Source: Metabacillus sp. FJAT-52054 (lineage in GTDB: Bacteria > Bacillota > Bacilli > Bacillales > Bacillaceae). From it: 64,000 nucleotides of DNA. This document shows positions 59,160 to 64,000 of this stretch, piece after piece (positions within the stretch are counted from its first letter, which is position 1; each line of letters begins with the position of its first letter). The notes below the pieces were generated by a model, which was not told the DNA's origin, did no database searches, and was given only the letters and a program-made list of their open reading frames with translations. Position numbers and translations under genes: made by a program. The stretch covers positions 186,001 through 250,000 of the forward strand of contig NZ_CP147407.1 of NCBI RefSeq assembly GCF_037201815.1, read 5' to 3'.

Positions 59160-60264
59160 AACAATGAAGCCTCCAGTACCTATGGGAAGCTACTCTCAAA
59201 AAGATGTCGTCTTTCTATTAAAGGATATCAGCGATGTCATGCCCGAAAGCTCCACTCAGGACAGGGAAGAAGCCGTCCAATCCGGAACGCACTATTCAGA
59301 AATGCTGCCGATTGAATACAAGCCATCGGAAGAGTATATTTCTCTCTTTCACCTATCACTTGCCCAGTATAAAGAGCGACTTGCGATTGCCGCTGGAGTT
59401 GTCGCGGAGCAAATCATTAAGGAACGTGGAAAAGGGGCTGTTCTCGTCTCCCTTGCACGCGCCGGCACTCCAATTGGAATCCTTATAAAACGGTATATTC
59501 TTTTCAAATATGGGATCGATGTGCCGCATTACAGTGTTTCCATCATCCGCGGACGCGGAATTGATGAAAATGCCATGAAGTATATTTTTGAAAATCATCC
59601 ATCCGAATCGATCCAATTTGTGGACGGATGGACTGGAAAAGGCGCCATCAAGAAAGAACTGAATGAAGCCGTTGATCACCTAAATAAAACTTACGGGACC
59701 AATATCAGTGATACAATGGCTGTATTAGCAGACCCTGGATATTGCGTGACCATTTACGGAACAAGAGGAGATTTTTTGATTCCGAGTGCCTGTCTGAACT
59801 CGACTGTGTCAGGGCTCGTCAGCCGCACCGTTTTGAACAGCGAGTTTATCAGCCCGACGGATTACCACGGGGCCAAGTACTATCGCGAGCTGGAAAAGGA
59901 AGATTTGTCTCTTCATTTTATTGAAACGATTGCAGACCAATTCACTCTTGTAAAAGAAGAAGTAGAAAGACATCTGGAAGCCATGACGGCATCTGAACCG
60001 ACATGGCAAGGCTTAACTGACATAAAAAAAATTCAGGATGATTTCGGAATCGAAAACATTAATTTAATCAAGCCTGGTGTTGGGGAAACGACAAGGGTGC
60101 TGCTCCGCCGTGTGCCGTGGAGGATTCTTGTGAAAAGCCTCGACAATGCGGATCTTGAGCATATCCGCCTGCTTGCTGAAGAGCGGAACGTTCCAATCGA
60201 AGAGTATCCGGATATGTCTTATTCCTGCTGCGGACTGATTAAACCGCTCAAGGAGGGAAACTGA
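59149..60264 (+). CDS. StiP-family protein with C-terminal PELOTA-like domain
   Basis: The 371-residue protein has a PRTase-like core (VLVSLARAGTPIGILIKRYI, SIIRGRGIDENAMKYI, QFVDGWTGKGAIKKEL) and a C-terminal domain (about 270-365) ending in SYSCCGLIKPL that matches the PELOTA RNA-binding-like part of StiP proteins. Database names call it cysteine protease, but the visible motifs suit a phosphoribosyltransferase-like enzyme. ATG 59149 has AAAGGTG upstream and overlaps the preceding gene by 11 bases. Confidence 0.85.
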   Translation: MPAKTMKPPVPMGSYSQKDVVFLLKDISDVMPESSTQDREEAVQSGTHYSEMLPIEYKPSEEYISLFHLSLAQYKERLAIAAGVVAEQIIKERGKGAVLVSLARAGTPIGILIKRYILFKYGIDVPHYSVSIIRGRGIDENAMKYIFENHPSESIQFVDGWTGKGAIKKELNEAVDHLNKTYGTNISDTMAVLADPGYCVTIYGTRGDFLIPSACLNSTVSGLVSRTVLNSEFISPTDYHGAKYYRELEKEDLSLHFIETIADQFTLVKEEVERHLEAMTASEPTWQGLTDIKKIQDDFGIENINLIKPGVGETTRVLLRRVPWRILVKSLDNADLEHIRLLAEERNVPIEEYPDMSYSCCGLIKPLKEGN

Positions 60265-61076
60265 TGATTTTTGCAAGCGATCTTGACCAAACGCTCATCT
60301 ATTCAAGACGATCCTTCAGACATGACCCGGTAGAGGAAGACATCCGCCTGATTGAAACACTCGATGGGAAAGAGATTTCCTTTATGACCCATAAAGCCAT
60401 TGCACTGCTTAAACAGGTGGCCGAGAAGGCAATGTTTGTTCCAGTTACAACCAGAACAATCGAACAGTTTAAGCGGATCACCATTTTTCAGGGAGAGCTT
60501 GCTTCAGAGTATGCGGTAACAAGCAACGGCGGCAACATTCTAAAGAATGGAACACCGGATGCAGACTGGAACAGACTGATTACCGGGCAGCTGAAAAATG
60601 GAATGGCAAGGGAAGACATGCTTGAGAAGTTCCAGGAGATTGTCCACGACGAATGGGTATTGAAGCAAAGAACGGCAGACGATTTGTTCAGCTACTGCAT
60701 CATTGACAGGGATAAGGTTCCAGCTGAGCTTGAATCCTTTACCAAGTGGCTCAATGAAGCAGGATGGACGCACTCCATGCAGGGGAGAAAGCTTTATTTT
60801 GTACCAAAGCCCGTGAGCAAATGGGCAGCAATAGAATACATCAAAGGCATTGAGGGGAAGAAAACCGTTGCAGCAGCAGGGGACTCTTTGCTTGATTTAT
60901 GTCTTCTCGAAAACGCTGAATTTCCATTTGCTCCAAGGCACGGAGAACTTCAGGAGCAGGGACAGGATTCTCAAGGGAAGATAATCAGAACAGAACAGGA
61001 AGGCATTTTTGCTTCAGAGGAAATTCTTGAAAAGGTACTGAAAATAGCAGAGCAAAACTTGAAGGTTATAAGATAA
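60264..61076 (+). CDS. HAD-superfamily hydrolase of the Ter module
   Basis: The 270-residue protein has all HAD motifs: FASDLDQTLI (nucleophile Asp), FVPVTTRT (motif II), a lysine in KPVSKWAAIEYI and AAGDSLLDLCLL (motif IV). The cap lies between motifs II and III. It probably removes a phosphate from the product of the upstream enzymes. ATG 60264 overlaps the previous stop by one base and AAGGAGGGAAACTG precedes it. Confidence 0.88.
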   Translation: MIFASDLDQTLIYSRRSFRHDPVEEDIRLIETLDGKEISFMTHKAIALLKQVAEKAMFVPVTTRTIEQFKRITIFQGELASEYAVTSNGGNILKNGTPDADWNRLITGQLKNGMAREDMLEKFQEIVHDEWVLKQRTADDLFSYCIIDRDKVPAELESFTKWLNEAGWTHSMQGRKLYFVPKPVSKWAAIEYIKGIEGKKTVAAAGDSLLDLCLLENAEFPFAPRHGELQEQGQDSQGKIIRTEQEGIFASEEILEKVLKIAEQNLKVIR

Positions 61077-61110
61077 ACAGATCGTTAATCGAAGGGGAAG
61101 GATGAGGAGT

Positions 61111-62718
61111 ATGGTGAAAACAATTAGACCAATCAAGGCCGATGCAAATGAGAAGGATTGGCTGAGTTTGTTCAAAACCCCATTATCTCACCGCCAATCC
61201 TTCCTGCACTCTGAAGATGAGCTTGCCTTTACCCAGGCTGCATTCCGGATCCTTGGTACATATCCGGACGAGGATGAATATCAGGAGGTCTTGTATGACC
61301 TTGCTCATAATGAAGAGCTAAAGGTTGTGCGCCTTAGCGGAACGCTTGATAAATCGATTCAGCCGGATCTTTTTCAGGCGATCCAGCGGGTACTGATGAT
61401 CAACACCGAGGAAAATGGCCTCTCCGTCAACAGGCTCGTTGCTTTTATGGAGGGGGAGAGCCTTATTCCTAAGGCGGGCAACACAAGCTTATCTGTTCAT
61501 TACCGGAACAATTGGAAGATCCTGCTCGAACAGTTTAAAGCTGCCCATCCGGGAGGGTTTCTGCATCCGGATTTTAGAAGGATCTTCACCGATCTGGTAA
61601 AATGGGGCCACAATCATCTTGCCGCATGGAACGCTGAAATAACAGAGCAGCCGCCTAAGATTCTCTGGTACGGTCCCGCTTCAAAAAGCGAGTCATACTT
61701 CTTGTATTATTTGATTCTTGCTGGAGCAGACGTGCTGATTTTTCATCCTGAAGGAGAAGATGTCTTAGGTTCATTCGATGAGGATGAATCTCTTACAACC
61801 ATTATTCGGTTAAGTTCGACCGGAAGATTGCTGCCATTTCCTGAACAGAAGCCTGTCCGTAAAGGAACAGTTGCTTTCCGGGCTTCCAGGGAAATTGAGC
61901 AGATGCTTCATACGGAAGATTCGCTGCTGTATAAACCGTGGCAGTTCCGTTCCTATATTCCTAAATCGATTACATTAAAAACCACCTATGATGAACTATT
62001 TATTCTAGTAAAAGAAAAAGCTCTCATTCGTCCGAATTTTGAAGCATCCAGCCAAACGGTGCAAATCCCGGCGCTTTTCACTAAAGTAGCCGGCGTCTCC
62101 AAAAACAGAAAGGAATATTGGGCGAAAATTCAGCAGATCACGGATCACGAGCTTGCCTGGACGATTCGTTCCTTTCCTTTTACAAAGGCGGTTCCCGGCA
62201 ATAATCATTTTCATTATCAGGCAGCACTCGGAGAAAACGGGCAGCTGGATCCTGAGAAAATGATGACCAGTAACTGGTGGGCATACAAAGAGCTCCCAAC
62301 CGGCCTGCAGCAGGGACTAGCTTCAGCCATCTCCCGCTATTGCGCCTACCCTAAACTAAAAGCCCCGCAGCATGAAACCGACTATCAGACACAGCTCTAT
62401 TTATTTAATCAGGCACTGTACCTGCCCCCGGATATATTAAGGCTTGTCCAGAAATTCGACTACGCCCAGGATATACCGAAAATCGTGCTTTACAATACAG
62501 AAAAAAATGGACCATTCAGCCGGTCGGATGCGGCCCTCCTGCTTTTGATGAACGAACTGGGCATGGACATCATCGTATTTAATCCGGCAGGCCAGAACGA
62601 TTTGGAACATTTTATCCATGAGAGCAGCTATGACATTCACTGGCTGGAGGAAGTCAGCTTTGAAGAAGAATTCAAGGAATCTTCCCTGATCAAAAAGATG
62701 TTTAAAAAATGGTTTTAG
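61111..62718 (+). CDS. yceG: YceG-family tellurium-resistance-associated protein
   Basis: The 535-residue protein matches YceG: KDWLSLFKTPLSHR near the start, PPKILWYGPASKSESYFLYYL, GADVLIFHPEGEDV, GMDIIVFNPAGQNDLE and a C-terminal IKKMFKKWF. The repeated forms WYG.../FNPxGxxD suggest two related alpha/beta domains. ATG 61111 is chosen because AAGGGGAAGG lies upstream; an ATG nine bases earlier is the alternative. Its function is not established. Confidence 0.88.
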   Translation: MVKTIRPIKADANEKDWLSLFKTPLSHRQSFLHSEDELAFTQAAFRILGTYPDEDEYQEVLYDLAHNEELKVVRLSGTLDKSIQPDLFQAIQRVLMINTEENGLSVNRLVAFMEGESLIPKAGNTSLSVHYRNNWKILLEQFKAAHPGGFLHPDFRRIFTDLVKWGHNHLAAWNAEITEQPPKILWYGPASKSESYFLYYLILAGADVLIFHPEGEDVLGSFDEDESLTTIIRLSSTGRLLPFPEQKPVRKGTVAFRASREIEQMLHTEDSLLYKPWQFRSYIPKSITLKTTYDELFILVKEKALIRPNFEASSQTVQIPALFTKVAGVSKNRKEYWAKIQQITDHELAWTIRSFPFTKAVPGNNHFHYQAALGENGQLDPEKMMTSNWWAYKELPTGLQQGLASAISRYCAYPKLKAPQHETDYQTQLYLFNQALYLPPDILRLVQKFDYAQDIPKIVLYNTEKNGPFSRSDAALLLLMNELGMDIIVFNPAGQNDLEHFIHESSYDIHWLEEVSFEEEFKESSLIKKMFKKWF

Positions 62719-62733
62719 GATGGAGGAAAGAAG

Positions 62734-63825
62734 ATGAATACGAACGAATTGCAGGCAATGAATCTTGAAAAAAAAGAAGAGCTGCTGGAAACCGGCACAA
62801 ACGAAATAAAAGCTCAGCTGAGAAAAGAGCCGGAAGTGCAAAAGCTCGCCCAAAACATCGATCATAAAAACCAGCTTGCCCTGCTGGAGTATGGAAAAGA
62901 GCCGGCAAATGAAATTTCTGCCTTTTCCGGCAGAATTCTAAATACGATTAAATCAAGCAGCATGGAAGAATCCAGTGCGCTCTTAAAGCACCTTGGGAAA
63001 ATCATGGACCGCTTCGACAGCAAGGATTTTGTGGAGAAAAAGGGCTTGATGGCAAAAGTGTTCAACCGCGGCCAAAAAGTGATGGACAAGCTGTTTTCCA
63101 AATACCAGACGATGGGCTCGGAAATCGACAAGGTGTACGTAGAAATCATGAAGTATGAAAATGAAATGAAGGGCTCTACTCAGACGCTTGAACAGCTGTA
63201 TGAGCAGAACTTTCAGTACTACACCGAGCTTGAGAAATATATTGTCGCAGGCGAAATGAAAGTCGAAGAACTCCGGGCAAAGGTTCCCGAGCTTGAGAGC
63301 AGGGCGGCAAGCGGCAATCAGCTTGCAGGAATGGAACTGGATACGCTGAAAAACGGAATCGAGCTAATGGAACAAAGAGTCTATGACCTGGAAATGGCCA
63401 AGCAGGTGGCCTATCAGTCAGCACCGCAAATCCGCCTTCTGCAAAGAGGAAACACCAAGCTCATCGCGAAAATCAATTCCGCTTTCGTAACGACCATCCC
63501 TATTTTTAAAACAGGGTTGATTAATGCAATTGCAGCGAAAAGACAAAACCTTGTCGCCCAATCCATGAACGAATTGGATAAGCGCACAAACGAAATGCTG
63601 CTCAAAAACGCTCAGAACATTTCGAAGCAAAGCACGGAGATTGCGAGAATGTCCGGCAGCCCGAGCATTAAGATCGAAACGATGGAAGAAACATGGAGCA
63701 TCATTATGAAAGGGATGCAGGAAACAAAGGCCATTGAAGATGAAAACAAAAAGATGCGCGAAGAAGGCAAGGTGCGGATCGAGCAGCTTCAGGAGAATTT
63801 CAAGCGGCTTGAACAGCAGCGCTAA
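62734..63825 (+). CDS. yceH: Toxic anion resistance protein, TelA/YceH family
   Basis: The 363-residue protein is nearly all helical, with the TelA pattern FNRGQKVMDKLFSKYQTMGSEIDKV, ELESRAASGNQLAGMELDTL, VYDLEMAKQVAYQSAPQIRLLQRGN and NSAFVTTIPIFKTGL. It ends in a long coiled coil. TelA proteins confer tolerance of tellurite and of some peptide stresses; the mechanism is unknown. GGAGGAAAGAAG precedes the ATG. Confidence 0.92.
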   Translation: MNTNELQAMNLEKKEELLETGTNEIKAQLRKEPEVQKLAQNIDHKNQLALLEYGKEPANEISAFSGRILNTIKSSSMEESSALLKHLGKIMDRFDSKDFVEKKGLMAKVFNRGQKVMDKLFSKYQTMGSEIDKVYVEIMKYENEMKGSTQTLEQLYEQNFQYYTELEKYIVAGEMKVEELRAKVPELESRAASGNQLAGMELDTLKNGIELMEQRVYDLEMAKQVAYQSAPQIRLLQRGNTKLIAKINSAFVTTIPIFKTGLINAIAAKRQNLVAQSMNELDKRTNEMLLKNAQNISKQSTEIARMSGSPSIKIETMEETWSIIMKGMQETKAIEDENKKMREEGKVRIEQLQENFKRLEQQR

Positions 63826-63844
63826 AGGAAAGGGAGCGAACGGA

Positions 63845-64000
63845 TTGAGCACGATTAATCTGATGAAAAAGAATGTGCAAATTGTTCTCGAGAAAAAGCA
63901 GCTGGCCGGGGTAACAGCCCGAGTCGGCCTTGTACTCGATATCTCAGGCTCAATGAGAAAGCTCTATAAAAACGGGACAGTCCAAAAGGTAGTGGAGAGG
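63845..64000 (+). CDS. VWA-domain protein of the Ter operon, N-terminal part (3' end outside window)
   Basis: TTG 63845 with AAGGAAAGGGAG upstream encodes STINLMKKNVQIVLEKKQLAG then VTARVGLVLDISGSMRKLYKNG; the DISGSM motif is the metal-ion site (MIDAS) of a von Willebrand A domain. It resembles TerF/TerY-like proteins seen in Ter operons. Only 52 codons are visible before the window ends. Confidence 0.85.
   Translation, partial: MSTINLMKKNVQIVLEKKQLAGVTARVGLVLDISGSMRKLYKNGTVQKVVER

Overview
The window reads as chromosomal DNA of a low-to-moderate GC, endospore-former-type Bacillaceae (Bacillus/Metabacillus-like; the genus is inference). Support comes from glmM followed by glmS with a glmS ribozyme leader, strong AGGAGG ribosome-binding sites, many TTG/GTG starts, sigma-B and ECF-type promoter motifs, Rex- and NsrR-type operators, and a Bacillus-style yceC/D/E/G/H tellurium/stress cluster. 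No rRNA, tRNA or CRISPR array was seen.

Layout. 0-3.1 kb: end of glmM, glmS ribozyme and glmS (amino-sugar synthesis). 3.4-7.0 kb: a degenerate ABC-ATPase fused to a LytTR DNA-binding domain, an ABC-2 exporter, a frameshifted DUF6440 gene and a DUF454 membrane protein. 7.4-11.9 kb: a small unknown protein, an FHA/winged-helix regulator, a class D beta-lactamase, a GGDEF remnant, then on the minus strand an orphan GvpT-like protein, a YflT-type stress protein, a MITE-like repeat and a cupin protein. 12-17.3 kb: mannitol operon mtlA-mtlR-mtlD. 17.4-21 kb: YjbR-like protein, NhaC antiporter and an IS3/IS150-type insertion sequence between two copies of a dispersed repeat. 21-26.1 kb: VOC protein, P-loop kinase, DJ-1/PfpI protein, a Crp-type regulator between two half-size DMT transporters, flavohemoglobin hmp with NsrR-like sites, and a 21-bp tandem repeat. 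26.2-31.3 kb: BceB/BceA-like ABC pair, alpha/beta hydrolase, parallel beta-helix protein. 31.5-34 kb: DICT-domain protein, a RibU-type S component and a chemoreceptor with no external sensor domain, the last two overlapping. 34-41.5 kb: NADH oxidase with three Rex/Fnr-like operators, DUF948 protein, a large methyltransferase, a frameshifted SDR, an MFS exporter, a 41/42-bp tandem palindromic array, yhfK and a DUF1540 protein.

41.6-43.9 kb: a reduced gas-vesicle cluster (GvpO/R, GvpF/L, GvpG, GvpJ/S, GvpU, GvpA families) without recognisable gvpN or gvpK. 43.9-49.3 kb: small conserved proteins, a second MITE-like copy, a frameshifted phosphoesterase, DinB, an ATPase, an iron alcohol dehydrogenase and an ABM monooxygenase. 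49.5-53.8 kb: XRE-cupin regulator with potABCD (polyamine uptake). 54-64 kb: two tandem dispersed repeats, an ECF-sigma-like promoter and the Ter stress operon: three TerD proteins, a biosynthetic module (C-C bond lyase, PRTase-TRSP, StiP/PELOTA, HAD), YceG, TelA/YceH and the start of a VWA protein cut by the window edge.

The most notable items are the Ter operon with its proposed nucleoside-like metabolite module, the reduced gvp cluster with a distant gvpT, the S-component/chemoreceptor pair and the pseudo-ATPase/LytTR regulator. Three genes are broken by apparent one-base deletions, two of them in or beside A6 runs, so sequence error should be considered before calling them pseudogenes. 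All family names rest on reading motifs in the translated sequence; no search was run.
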